64,000 bases of DNA from Streptomyces fructofermentans (GTDB lineage Bacteria; Actinomycetota; Actinomycetes; Streptomycetales; Streptomycetaceae), in the NCBI RefSeq assembly GCF_014651055.1, contig NZ_BMWD01000009.1:169392-233391 (forward strand), written 5' to 3'. The number at the start of each line of letters is the position of its first letter. Within the stretch, counting starts at the first letter, position 1. The notes below the pieces were generated by a model. That model was given only the letters and a program-made list of their open reading frames with translations, did not search any database and was not told the DNA's origin. Both the position numbers and the translations under genes were made by a program. Positions 9,252 to 20,438 of the stretch are shown in pieces.

Positions 9252-10373
9252 ATGGAGAACGTACTGCGCCCGCTGATCATCGTTGGCGGCTCGCTCGTAC
9301 TCACGCTGCTCGTCGGCTGGACGGTCGACCTGCTGCTGCGACGTGCCGACCGGCGCCACCACGAGACCCCGCTGTGGGGACTGCTGCGCCGCTGCCGCCT
9401 GCCGCTGCAACTGGTTCTGTGCGCAGCCCTGTTGAGAGGGTCGTACCGGCAGGCCGAGATCGCCGTCGAGCACTCCGTCGGGATCGGCCGGACCCTGACG
9501 CTGCTCCTCATCGGCTCCACGGCCTGGCTCCTCGTACGGATCGCGGCCGCGATCGTCGAGTCCTCGTACGCGCGTTACGCCAACGCCCACCGCGATCCCG
9601 CCAGGGTCCGCCGCGTCCGTACCCAGGTGACGCTGATCCAGCGCGTGGTGTCCGCGGTCGTCGGCGTGGTGGCGATCGCCTCGATGCTGCTGACGTTCCC
9701 GGCCATGCGCGCCGCCGGTGCCTCGCTGCTCGCCTCGGCCGGCATCCTCGGCATCGTCGCCGGTGTCGCCGCGCAGTCCACGCTCGCCAACATCTTCGCG
9801 GGACTGCAGATCGCCTTCGGCGACATGGTGCGGCTCGGCGACACGGTGGTGGTCGACGGCGAGTGGGGCACGGTCGACGAGATCACCCTGACCTTCCTCA
9901 CCGTCCGCACCTGGGACGAGCGCCGGATCACCATGCCGGTCTCGTACTTCACCTCGCAGGCCTTCGAGAACTGGTCACGCGGCGGTGTGCAGATGACCGG
10001 CACGGTCTTCTTCCACGTCGACCACAGCGCGCCCGTCGAGGAGATGCGCGACAAGCTCCGCGACATCCTGCGCGAGTGCCCCGCCTGGGACGGCCGCGAC
10101 TACGGACTCGCCGTCACCGACGCGACCCCCAGCACCATCGAGGTGCGCGCCCTGGTCACCGCGAAGGACGCGGACGACATCTGGACGGTCCGCGTCACCG
10201 TCCGCGAGCAGATGATCCGCTGGCTGACCGCCCACCACCCGTACGCGCTGCCGCGGGTCAACACGGCCGACGCGGTCCTGCCGCCCGACGCCACCCGGAA
10301 CGGGAGCGTCCCGCGGCCCGCGCGCGCCACCCGCGGCGGCGTCGTGGAACCGCCCCGCACGGGACGCGGCTGA
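9252..10373 (+). CDS. MscS family mechanosensitive ion channel
   Basis: A 373-aa membrane channel that opens under membrane tension to release solutes during osmotic downshock. The N-terminus has about three to four hydrophobic segments (residues 4-25, 45-60, 75-95 and 125-145). The MscS pore helix and beta domain follow (GILGIVAGVAAQSTLANIFAG, then GDTVVVDGEWGTVDEITLTFLTVRTWDERRITMP in pieces). The C-terminal domain is cytoplasmic. Two ATG codons compete: 9231 has a weak AGGGA upstream, while 9252 lies 7 bases after a TACGGT box and matches the hydrophobic start. I prefer 9252. It is convergent with the SDR gene, 16 bases apart. Confidence 0.92.
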   Translation: MENVLRPLIIVGGSLVLTLLVGWTVDLLLRRADRRHHETPLWGLLRRCRLPLQLVLCAALLRGSYRQAEIAVEHSVGIGRTLTLLLIGSTAWLLVRIAAAIVESSYARYANAHRDPARVRRVRTQVTLIQRVVSAVVGVVAIASMLLTFPAMRAAGASLLASAGILGIVAGVAAQSTLANIFAGLQIAFGDMVRLGDTVVVDGEWGTVDEITLTFLTVRTWDERRITMPVSYFTSQAFENWSRGGVQMTGTVFFHVDHSAPVEEMRDKLRDILRECPAWDGRDYGLAVTDATPSTIEVRALVTAKDADDIWTVRVTVREQMIRWLTAHHPYALPRVNTADAVLPPDATRNGSVPRPARATRGGVVEPPRTGRG

Positions 10374-10389
10374 GCACCCGCTCGAACGC

Positions 10390-11130
10390 TCAGCGCCCCC
10401 GCTCCGCACCGCCGTTCACCTGGATCACCTGGGCGGTGATGTGCCCGGCGGCGTGCGAGGCGAGCCAGTGGAGGGTCGCCGCGACATCCCCGGGCGTCCC
10501 CGGCCGGCCCGTCGAGGTCTCGGCGACCAACTGCTCGCGGCGCGTCTCCTCGACGGCCCCGCCGAAGAAGCCGGTGTCCTCGACATAGCCGGGCGCGACG
10601 AGGTTCACGGTGATGCCGCGGGGCCCCAACTGCCGGGCCAGGTCGAAGGCGTACGGGTGCAGGGCCGCCTTGGACGCCGCGTAGGCACCGCTCCCCGAAC
10701 CGCGGTACGCCGCGATGGAGCTGAGGAACAGGACCCGGCCGCCCGGCGAGGCGAGCCGGTCCCGGACGGCCTCGGTGAGCAGGACGGCCGTCAGCGTGTT
10801 CAGCCGGAAGTTGACGGTCCAGTCGTGCGCGACGGCGCCGAGCGGGTCGTCGCCCCCGTCGCCCTGCTCCAGCCGCCCGTTGCCGCCGGCGCTGTGCACG
10901 AGCACGTCGACCGTCCCGAGTTCCTCCCCCACGAACTCCGCGACCTCGCGCACCTCCTCGGCACGGCCGAGGTCCGCCGCGTACGTGAGCGCGCCCGGCA
11001 CCCGCGCCTCCTCCAGCACCGCGCCCCGCCGCCCGAGCAGCAGCACCCGGTCCCCGTCCGCCGCGAACGCCCGGGCCGCGGCGAGACCGATGCCCGTGCC
11101 GCCTCCGCTGATCACCACATTGCGAGCCAT
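10390..11130 (-). CDS. Short-chain dehydrogenase/reductase (SDR)
   Basis: A 246-aa classical SDR oxidoreductase. The NAD(P)-binding motif is GGGTGIG at residues 9-15. HSAGGN stands in place of the usual NNAG. Catalytic Ser, Tyr and Lys occur in LSSIAAYRGSGSGAYAASKAA. The C-terminus (QVIQVNGGAERGR) resembles FabG-like 3-oxoacyl reductases, but the substrate cannot be assigned. The ATG at 11130 has no ribosome binding site but lies 6 bases after TAGGAT on the same strand, so the mRNA may be leaderless. It stands alone between MscS and the antiporter. Confidence 0.9.
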   Translation of the reverse strand: MARNVVISGGGTGIGLAAARAFAADGDRVLLLGRRGAVLEEARVPGALTYAADLGRAEEVREVAEFVGEELGTVDVLVHSAGGNGRLEQGDGGDDPLGAVAHDWTVNFRLNTLTAVLLTEAVRDRLASPGGRVLFLSSIAAYRGSGSGAYAASKAALHPYAFDLARQLGPRGITVNLVAPGYVEDTGFFGGAVEETRREQLVAETSTGRPGTPGDVAATLHWLASHAAGHITAQVIQVNGGAERGR

Positions 11131-11136
11131 GGGCCG

Positions 11137-11142
11137 ATCCTA
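11137..11142 (-). promoter_or_regulatory. Candidate leaderless -10 box for the SDR gene
   Basis: On the minus strand TAGGAT is followed by 6 bases and then the ATG of the SDR gene. No Shine-Dalgarno sequence is present. Confidence 0.5.
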
Positions 11143-11198
11143 CGAAGGCCGGGGCGTCCTGAGGCCGGTTCGCGGCCGGACCGGGCGGCGGGTCCACC

Positions 11199-12785
11199 TC
11201 AACGCATACTGCGCACGTCCAGATGCCGCAGTACCCGGTCGACGACCTCCGGGTCGGCGCCCGCCTCGCTGCGCGCCGACAGCACCTCGTGCCGGGCCGC
11301 CGACAGCATCTCCCCCTGGATCCTCCGGACCCGCCTGAGCCAGCGCACCCGCTGCTCGTGGGCCTCGCGCCGCTCCTCCACACCGAGGTCGGGGCTGATC
11401 CGCAGGCCGATGTCGAACGCCCGCCTCAGCAACTGCTCGGACAGCTCCTCGGGCAGGTCCTCGACCTCCTCGATCTCCCTGAGCCGACGCTTGGCGGCCT
11501 TGGCGGCCCGCAGCGCGAGCGACCTCTCGAACTCCTCCACCCGGTCGTCGTCGGCCCGCACCCGCAGCCTGCGGACCAGCCACGGCAGGCTCAGCCCCTG
11601 CACCACGAGCGTCCCGGTGATCACTCCGAACGCGATGAACACCATCTCGTCCCGGTGCGGGAACGGCGCCCCGTCGTCCGTCGTCAGCGGGATGGCCAGC
11701 GCCAGCGCCACGGACGCCACCCCCCGCATCCCGGCCCACCACATGACGACGGTCTCCCGCCAGCTCACCGGGATCTCCTCGTCGTAGTCCCGCTTCGCGT
11801 GCAGCCGCTTCGTCAGCCAGGTGGCGGGCATCAGCCACAGCAGGCGTACGAGCACGACGACGACCACGACCACGGCGGCCCAGCCGAGCATCTCGCCCCA
11901 GCGCCCCGAGGCCGTCCTGATCGCGTTGTGCAGCTCCAGTCCGATGAGCCCGAAGGCCGCCCCGGTGACCAGGGTGTCCACGACGTCCCAGACCGTGTGC
12001 CCGGCCAGCCGGGTCATGACGTCGTCGGCGTCCGTCGCGTACTCGGCGAGGAACAGCGCCGTGGTGAGCACCGCCAGCACCCCCGAGCCGTGCAGTTCCT
12101 CCGCCAGCACGTACGAGACGTACGGCACGAGCAGTGTCAGCCCGATCTGCAGGGTCGCGTCGTCCAGGATGCCCAGCAGCCGGTTCGTGGCCCAGCCGAG
12201 GCCGAGTCCGACGACCAGCGCGACGACCGCTGACAGTACGAAGTCGAGCACCGCCCGGGGCAGCGAGAAGCTGCCGCTGACGGCGGCCGCGATGGCCACG
12301 TGGTAGAGCACGATGGCCGTCACGTCGTTGAAGAGGCCCTCGCCCTCCAGGATCGACACCAGCCGGCGCGGCAGGCCGAGCTTGCCCGCGACGGCCGTCG
12401 CGGCGACCGGGTCGGGAGGCGCCACGAGTGCTCCCAGCGCCACGGCGGCGGCGATCGGCAGTCCGGGCACGAGCGCGTGGGCGACCGCGGCCACCACGGC
12501 GGTCGTGACGAACACCAGCGCCACCGCGAGCAGGAAGATCGGTCGCTTGTTGGCCGCGAACTGCCGCCAGGAGGTGCGCCGCACGGCCGCGTACAGCAGC
12601 GGCGGAAGCAGGGCGGGCAGGATCAGCTCGGGCGGGATGTCGACGTTCGGGACGAAGTCCAGTACCGCGAGCACCATCCCGAGCACCGTCATGAGCACCG
12701 GCGAGGGAAGCCCCAGTCGGTCCCCCAGCGGGACGCTCAGCACGGCCCCGAGGAGCAGCACGAACAGCAGGGCCAACTGATCCAC
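11199..12785 (-). CDS. CPA1-type Na+/H+ antiporter
   Basis: A 528-aa monovalent cation/proton antiporter in the cytoplasmic membrane. The first ~400 residues form 11-13 hydrophobic segments of the Na_H_Exchanger fold. ALVAPPDPVAATAVAGKL is the helix carrying the conserved Asp of the transport site, with GEGLFNDVTAIVLYH following. A charged cytoplasmic C-terminal domain of about 125 residues (from RRLRVRADDDRVEE) probably regulates activity. The role is pH and sodium homeostasis. The start is GTG at 12785 with GGAG seven bases upstream. It is a single minus-strand gene with a 142-bp gap to the GNAT gene that shows no clear element. Confidence 0.93.
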   Translation of the reverse strand: MDQLALLFVLLLGAVLSVPLGDRLGLPSPVLMTVLGMVLAVLDFVPNVDIPPELILPALLPPLLYAAVRRTSWRQFAANKRPIFLLAVALVFVTTAVVAAVAHALVPGLPIAAAVALGALVAPPDPVAATAVAGKLGLPRRLVSILEGEGLFNDVTAIVLYHVAIAAAVSGSFSLPRAVLDFVLSAVVALVVGLGLGWATNRLLGILDDATLQIGLTLLVPYVSYVLAEELHGSGVLAVLTTALFLAEYATDADDVMTRLAGHTVWDVVDTLVTGAAFGLIGLELHNAIRTASGRWGEMLGWAAVVVVVVVLVRLLWLMPATWLTKRLHAKRDYDEEIPVSWRETVVMWWAGMRGVASVALALAIPLTTDDGAPFPHRDEMVFIAFGVITGTLVVQGLSLPWLVRRLRVRADDDRVEEFERSLALRAAKAAKRRLREIEEVEDLPEELSEQLLRRAFDIGLRISPDLGVEERREAHEQRVRWLRRVRRIQGEMLSAARHEVLSARSEAGADPEVVDRVLRHLDVRSMR

Positions 12786-12927
12786 GGTCGGGCTCCGGGG
12801 TCTGGACGATCAGACGGGCAGACCCCAGCGTGCCACCGAGGAGCGGATCACAGGGCGAACGCCCCCGGGCGCGCCTCGTGGCGAACGCCTGGGCGACGGG
12901 CCCCGGTACCGGACGCCCCGGTGTCCG

Positions 12928-13410
12928 TCAGCCGGCCGGCCGGAGCTCGCGCCGCATGGCGCGGTGCGCGATGCCCGCGTCGGGGAACTCCGGGCCGTAG
13001 GCCACGTAGCCCAGCCGCTCGTAGAACCCCAGGGCGTGCGTCTGCGCGTGCAGGTCCACGGCGGTCAGCCCGAGCGCGCGGGCCGCCTCCTCGATGCCCC
13101 GGACGAGCGCGACCCCGACGCCCAGACCGCGGGCGGCCTTGAGCACCGCGAGCCGTCCCAGCGAGCCGACACCGGGCTCGCCGCCGGTCTTGGCCGCGGC
13201 CCGCTCGCCGTGCAGCAGCCGTCCCGCGCCGAGCGGCTCCCCGTCCCCGCCGACGGCGAGCACGTGCACGGCCACGGCGTCGTACGCGTCGTACTCCAGG
13301 TCCTGCGGGACGCCCTGCTCGACGACGAAGACCTCCTTGCGCACCGCGAAGCAGGCCTCACGGTCGGCGGGGTCCACGGCCTCCCGCACCACGTAGGACG
13401 ACGTGCTCAT
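12928..13410 (-). CDS. GNAT family N-acetyltransferase
   Basis: A 160-aa acetyl-CoA-dependent acyltransferase of the GNAT fold, ElaA/PhnO-like. It shows AVRKEVFVVEQGVPQDLEYD near the N-terminus and the acetyl-CoA binding segment LAVLKAARGLGVGVALVRGIE. FYERLGYVAYGPEFPDAGI is near the end. The acceptor is unknown. The start ATG at 13410 overlaps the stop of the RluD-type gene by four bases (ATGA), so the two are translationally coupled. Longer versions of the frame run antisense to rluD-coding sequence and are not real. Confidence 0.92.
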   Translation of the reverse strand: MSTSSYVVREAVDPADREACFAVRKEVFVVEQGVPQDLEYDAYDAVAVHVLAVGGDGEPLGAGRLLHGERAAAKTGGEPGVGSLGRLAVLKAARGLGVGVALVRGIEEAARALGLTAVDLHAQTHALGFYERLGYVAYGPEFPDAGIAHRAMRRELRPAG

Positions 13411-14351
13411 GCGTAGCTTTCCTCCCGGACGCGGTCCAGCGCCTGCTGCAGGTCGTCCGGGTAGCCGCTCTCGAACTCGACCCACGCGCCGTCCCCGGGG
13501 TGCTCGAAGCCGAGCCGCACCGCGTGCAGCCACTGCCGGGTCAGTCCGAGGCGCTTGGCCAGCGTGGGGTCCGCGCCGTACGTCAGGTCGCCGACGCAGG
13601 GGTGCCGGTGGGCGGCCATGTGGACGCGGATCTGGTGGGTGCGCCCCGTCTCCAGCTTGACGTCGAGCAGCGAGGCCGCGCGGAACGCCTCGATCAGGTC
13701 GTAGTGCGTGACGGAGGGCTTGCCCTCGGCGGTGACCGCCCACTTGTAGTCGTGGTTGGGGTGCCGGCCGATCGGGGCGTCGATGGTGCCGCTGGTCGGG
13801 TCCGGGTGGCCCTGGACGAGCGTGTGGTAGCGCTTGTCGACCGTGCGCTCCTTGAACTGGCGCTTGAGCGACGTGTACGCGTACTCCGACTTGGCGACGA
13901 CCATGAGCCCGGAGGTGCCCACGTCGAGGCGGTGCACGATGCCCTGGCGCTCGGCGGCGCCGGACGTCGAGATCCGGTACCCGGCGGCGGCGAGGCCGCC
14001 GATCACGGTCGGTCCGGACCAGCCGGGGCTGGGGTGCGCGGCGACTCCGACCGGCTTGGCGATCACGACCACGTCGTCGTCGTCGTGCACGATCTCCATG
14101 CCCTCGACCGGCTCGGCGACGATCTGCACGGGCGCGGGCGCCTGCGGCATCTCCACCTCGAGCCAGGCGCCGCCGTGCACCCGCTCGGACTTCCCGACCA
14201 CCGAGCCGTCGACCGAGACCTTCCCCGCCGCGGCAAGCTCGGCGGCCTTCGTGCGGGAGAAGCCGAACATGCGTGAAATGGCGGCGTCGACGCGCTCGCC
14301 CTCCAGGCCGTCGGGCACGGGCAGGGTTCGGATCTCGGGAATGGTGCTCAC
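13407..14351 (-). CDS. rluD: RluA-family 23S rRNA pseudouridine synthase
   Basis: A 314-aa pseudouridine synthase. An S4 RNA-binding domain lies at about 15-75 (DAAISRMFGFSRTKAAELAA). The RluA catalytic domain follows, with HRLDVGTSGLMVVAKS near residue 138, whose Asp is catalytic. The C-terminal part (LETGRTHQIRVHMA) is typical of RluC/RluD. RluD-type enzymes modify helix 69 of 23S rRNA; the exact target here is inferred from lspA linkage, which is widespread. The GTG start at 14351 follows a CATACT box by 6 bases on the minus strand, so the transcript may be leaderless. Confidence 0.94.
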   Translation of the reverse strand: MSTIPEIRTLPVPDGLEGERVDAAISRMFGFSRTKAAELAAAGKVSVDGSVVGKSERVHGGAWLEVEMPQAPAPVQIVAEPVEGMEIVHDDDDVVVIAKPVGVAAHPSPGWSGPTVIGGLAAAGYRISTSGAAERQGIVHRLDVGTSGLMVVAKSEYAYTSLKRQFKERTVDKRYHTLVQGHPDPTSGTIDAPIGRHPNHDYKWAVTAEGKPSVTHYDLIEAFRAASLLDVKLETGRTHQIRVHMAAHRHPCVGDLTYGADPTLAKRLGLTRQWLHAVRLGFEHPGDGAWVEFESGYPDDLQQALDRVREESYA

Positions 14352-14357
14352 CCGTCG

Positions 14358-14363
14358 AGTATG
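14358..14363 (-). promoter_or_regulatory. Candidate leaderless -10 box for rluD
   Basis: On the minus strand CATACT is followed by 6 bases and then the GTG start of the pseudouridine synthase gene. Confidence 0.4.
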
Positions 14364-14404
14364 CCGGACGGCTCGGACACCACCGGACGCGAGCCCTGCG
14401 GACC

Positions 14405-14480
14405 CGTGCCGCTCAGTCCTTGTGGACCGTGCCGCTCAGTCCTTGTGGACCGTGCCGCTCAGTCCTTGTGGACCGTGCCG
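14405..14480. repeat. 23-bp tandem repeat copying the lspA 3' end
   Basis: Three identical 23-bp units (14405-14427, 14428-14450, 14451-14473) are followed by a 7-base partial unit. The rightmost unit contains the last codons (VHKD) and the TGA stop of lspA. The two others lie just downstream of the stop in the lspA direction. The unit is not a multiple of three, so translation past the stop would shift frame at each unit. This looks like slippage or unequal exchange at the gene end. Confidence 0.95.
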
Positions 14481-15163
14481 TCCGGGTCCAGCCCGCGGAA
14501 GGACAGCAGCACGATGAGGATGCCGCCGCAGACGATCGCCGAGTCGGCGAGGTTGAAGACGGCGAAGTGCTTGGGTGCGATGAAGTCGACGACCGCGCCC
14601 TCGAAGACGCCCGGGGAGCGGAAGATCCGGTCGGTGAGGTTGCCGAGGGCACCGCCCAGCAGCAGGCCGAGCGCGATGGCCCAGGGCAGGCTGTAGAGCT
14701 TGCGGGCGAGCCGGGCGATCACCACGATCACCGCGGCGGCGATCACGGTGAAGATGATGGTGAAGGCCTCGCCGAAGCCGAAGGCCGCGCCCGCGTTGCG
14801 GATCGCCTCGAAGCGCAGCCAGTCCCCGACGATCTCGATCGGCTCGTGGTGCTCCAGCTTCGCGACCACGATCATCTTGCTGATCAGGTCCAGCGCGTAC
14901 GCGAGGGCGGCGACCGTGAACAGCACGGCGATCCGGCGCCTGCCGCGCGGGCTGCCGGGCTGCCGCCCCGCCTCGTCGGACGCGCCCGCCGCAGCGCCCT
15001 CACCGGGGCTGCCGGCGCCGCTGCCGGACCGCTCGCCGGGGTCCCGGGCGCCATCGGTGTCCGAGCGCTCGCCCGGCACCGCGCCGCGGTCGGTCTGCTC
15101 CGGCTCGGCCCCTGCCGCGTCCGGGGAATCCGGCGTACCGATGATGCGCTCCGCCTCTGCCAC
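14459..15163 (-). CDS. lspA: Lipoprotein signal peptidase (signal peptidase II)
   Basis: A 234-aa membrane aspartyl protease that cleaves the signal peptide of prolipoproteins after lipid attachment. Four hydrophobic segments lie in residues 78-220. Catalytic aspartates occur in GNLTDRIF and FNLADSAI, and the conserved NAGAAFGFG segment is present. The first ~75 residues form a hydrophilic Gly/Ser/Glu-rich cytoplasmic extension, longer than in E. coli LspA but common in streptomycetes. The start is GTG at 15163, with GAGGG six bases upstream. The last codons and stop lie in the rightmost unit of a 23-bp tandem repeat. Confidence 0.95.
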   Translation of the reverse strand: MAEAERIIGTPDSPDAAGAEPEQTDRGAVPGERSDTDGARDPGERSGSGAGSPGEGAAAGASDEAGRQPGSPRGRRRIAVLFTVAALAYALDLISKMIVVAKLEHHEPIEIVGDWLRFEAIRNAGAAFGFGEAFTIIFTVIAAAVIVVIARLARKLYSLPWAIALGLLLGGALGNLTDRIFRSPGVFEGAVVDFIAPKHFAVFNLADSAIVCGGILIVLLSFRGLDPDGTVHKD

Positions 15164-15264
15164 GTGAGTCCCTCAACCTAGGTGCCTGACTGAGGACGAG
15201 GGTACGGCACGGCCCGCCGCCGCCCCATGGTCAGGAGGGGCGACAGGGGCCGCCGACCTGCTCC

Positions 15265-15295
15265 GCGTCCGCCCGGGGGCGCCCCGGGCGGACGC
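15265..15295 (-). terminator. Hairpin terminator after the DksA-like gene
   Basis: A perfect 14-bp stem (15265-15278 with 15282-15295) with a 3-base loop lies 12 bases past the stop of the DksA-like gene on the minus strand. Confidence 0.75.
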
Positions 15296-15306
15296 AAGGG
15301 CGCCCG

Positions 15307-16485
15307 TCAGTAGCGGCGCTCCTGCTTCTGCTTGCACTCGACGCACAGGGTGGCCCGCGGGAAGGCCTGCATCCGTGCCTTGCCGATGGGATTGCCGCAG
15401 TTCTCGCAGAGTCCGTACGTCCCCGCGTCGAGGCGGTGCAGGGCGCGCTCGGTCTGCTCCAGCATCTCCCGGGCGTTGGCCGCGAGCGCCATCTCGCTCT
15501 CCCGCGTGATGTTCTTCGTGCCGGTGTCCGCCTGGTCGTCGCCCGCGCCGTCGCCCGAGTCGCGCATCAGGCCCACCAGGGCCTCCTCGGAGTGGGTGAT
15601 CTCGCTGCTCAGCCGCAGGGCCTCGGAGAGCAGCTCGTCGCGCGCCGCCGCGGCCTCCTCGGGTGTCCAGGGCTCCTCACCGGGGCGCACTGCCAGTTCG
15701 CCGGGCTCCGCGGCGGCCGCCCGCGCCTTGGGAACCGCCTTGTCCGCCGCCGTGGCCGTGCCAGGGGTCTTCTTCGCAACCACTGTCGTGGCTCCCGTCG
15801 TCTCGGCGGCCTCGGCCGCGCCCTCGGCCGCGGAGGCGGCCTTCTTCCTGGCCGTGCGTGTGCCCTTGCCGCCCGTCCGCCCGGCGGGCGCCTCTGCGGG
15901 GTTCCCCGCCCCGGCCTTCTTCGCCGCGGCCTTCTTCGCCGTGCTCCTGCGCGCGGCCGTCCTCCTGCCGCCGGACGACCGGGCCGTGCCCTTCGCGGCC
16001 GGTTCCCCGGCATCGGAGCCGTCGCCGGCGGCGTGCGTCCCCGCGGGGCGCGCGGGCGCCGCCCGCGCCGCGGTGCCGCGGGCCGTCCTCCGCGCGGTCC
16101 CGCCGGTGCCGGTCCCGCCGGTGCCCGTTCCCCCGGCGGTCGTCGCCGTGCCGTCCGCCTCGGGCCCCGCGCCCTCCGCGAGGCCCCGCGGGGCCTCCTC
16201 GGCCGCGGGCGGGCCCGTGGAGGCCCCGGCCCTCCCGTCCCGCGCCGCGGGCCCGTCCGGACCGGCGTCCGCCGCCCCGGTGGCCGCGGCGGCCCTCTTG
16301 ACCGTGCTCTTCCTGGCGGCGGTCTTGCGGGCACCGGAGGCGGCGTGGACCGCGGCCCCCTTCCCGGACCCGGCCCGCGCGCCCTTCCTGCCGCTCACGT
16401 CCTTGGCCGCGGTCCCGGCGCCGTCGGCCGCCTCCATGGATCTGCCGGACGCCGACTGCTGTACGGCGGTCTTCTTCGCCACCAT
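15307..16485 (-). CDS. DksA/TraR zinc-finger protein with long Ala/Lys-rich N-terminus
   Basis: A 392-aa protein. The C-terminal ~120 residues form a DksA/TraR-type domain: a coiled-coil region with acidic tip (GAGDDQADTG), then a C4 zinc finger with CENC and CVEC. DksA-family proteins act in the secondary channel of RNA polymerase. The N-terminal ~265 residues are low-complexity, rich in Ala, Lys, Gly and Thr, with motifs such as AARRSTAKKAAAKKAG that resemble histone H1 or bacterial histone-like tails. The ATG at 16485 is chosen because GAAGGGG lies 8 bases upstream and MVAKKTAVQQ fits the family start. It diverges from ileS. Confidence 0.88.
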   Translation of the reverse strand: MVAKKTAVQQSASGRSMEAADGAGTAAKDVSGRKGARAGSGKGAAVHAASGARKTAARKSTVKRAAAATGAADAGPDGPAARDGRAGASTGPPAAEEAPRGLAEGAGPEADGTATTAGGTGTGGTGTGGTARRTARGTAARAAPARPAGTHAAGDGSDAGEPAAKGTARSSGGRRTAARRSTAKKAAAKKAGAGNPAEAPAGRTGGKGTRTARKKAASAAEGAAEAAETTGATTVVAKKTPGTATAADKAVPKARAAAAEPGELAVRPGEEPWTPEEAAAARDELLSEALRLSSEITHSEEALVGLMRDSGDGAGDDQADTGTKNITRESEMALAANAREMLEQTERALHRLDAGTYGLCENCGNPIGKARMQAFPRATLCVECKQKQERRY

Positions 16486-16805
16486 GGCCGCGGCCCCTTC
16501 ACATATTGTGATCTTGCTCGCGAATCGTGCTGGGACGATAAATCGACTTGAGTCCCGCGGCAACGGGGCACGCCGCCCGATTCGCCCGCCCCGCGTGCTC
16601 CGCGCGGCGAGTCTGCAAGCGTTGTGCCCAGCTCTCCGCCGGGTAATCCGCCGAGCGGTCCGTCCCGCGGGGCGACCGCTCCCGCGTCGGCATTCGGGTC
16701 AGTGCGCGGGCCGTACGCCACCGCCCCGGAGGGCACGGGAGGCCCTCCTCCGGGCCGCCCGCGAGGGCCCCGGAAAACCGGTCCGCGGCCCTCGGCCCGG
16801 CGCCG
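16486..16805. promoter_or_regulatory. Divergent intergenic region dksA-like / ileS
   Basis: About 320 bp without a convincing gene. The left end holds the ribosome binding site of the DksA-like gene and the AT-richer ACATATTGTGATC stretch near 16500, a likely promoter area for that gene. The right end leads into the ileS promoter: TACACT at 16806-16811 is a plausible -10 box. Frames that cross this gap on either strand show no recognisable protein. Confidence 0.5.
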
Positions 16806-17123
16806 TACACTGGGCCCAGCGAGAAGCGTGGATGGGGACGAGTAGCGACGTACGCAGCCATGAGCGACCCGGGGACGGTGCGAGCCCGGGGGCGAGCGCG
16901 ACGCGAAGATCACCCCGGAGCCGCCGGAAGATGGCCGCAGCCCACCGGGCGCGGCAGGTAGACCCGGTATCGCGACCCCAATGAGGGGGTCCACCGGCGC
17001 CCACGGGCGGCGGAGGGCCAAGGAGGGTGGTACCGCGGGAGCGCGCCGGACACGGCGTAGGTGACAGCACAGCTCTCGTCCCTCCGGACGGAAGGCTCGA
17101 AGTCCGCCGGAGGAAGCTCGCCG
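16806..17123 (+). promoter_or_regulatory. T-box riboswitch (translational) upstream of ileS
   Basis: The leader has the T-box consensus GGAGGGTGGTACCGCGG at about 17023-17039. Its TGGT can pair with the ACCA end of uncharged tRNA-Ile. The helix 16869-16874/16913-16918 (CCGGGG with CCCCGG) closes a specifier loop that contains ATC (Ile) at 16909-16911 followed by a purine. There is no terminator or T tract. Instead CCTCCGG (17081-17087) is perfectly complementary to CCGGAGG (17107-17113), which includes the ileS Shine-Dalgarno sequence. This is the layout of actinobacterial ileS T-boxes with a short stem I: uncharged tRNA-Ile would free the ribosome binding site. A -10 box TACACT lies at the left end. 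Confidence 0.92.
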
Positions 17124-20261
<3,138 letters not shown>

Positions 20262-20271
20262 CGACGACGCA

Positions 20272-20316
20272 CGAAGGCCCGGTCCCGCCGAAGACCCCGG
20301 CGGGACCGGGCCTTCG
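20272..20316 (+). terminator. Strong hairpin terminator after ileS
   Basis: A perfect 19-bp stem (20272-20290 with 20298-20316) with a 7-base loop begins 10 bases after the ileS stop. Confidence 0.85.
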
Positions 20317-20368
20317 GCGTTGCGTGCCGGGCACACCCGCTCGCCCCGTTCGAACGCGCACGCCAAAA

Positions 20369-20402
20369 GGGCGGAGCCCCCGGGAATCCGGGGGCTCCGC
20401 CC
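20369..20402 (-). terminator. Intrinsic terminator of divIVA
   Basis: A perfect 15-bp stem (20369-20383 with 20388-20402) with a 4-base loop is followed on the minus strand by TTTT. It lies about 37 bases after the divIVA stop and ends the dcw transcript. Confidence 0.88.
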
Positions 20403-20438
20403 TGAACGCTGCCGACGCCTATGGCGTACGCAAGGCCG

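Noticed and set aside
14405..14480. CRISPR array
   Set aside because: The units are directly adjacent with no spacers, and no cas genes lie nearby.
17061..17123. Upstream GTG start for ileS at 17061
   Set aside because: It lies inside the T-box leader and has no ribosome binding site; the ATG at 17124 has a strong one.
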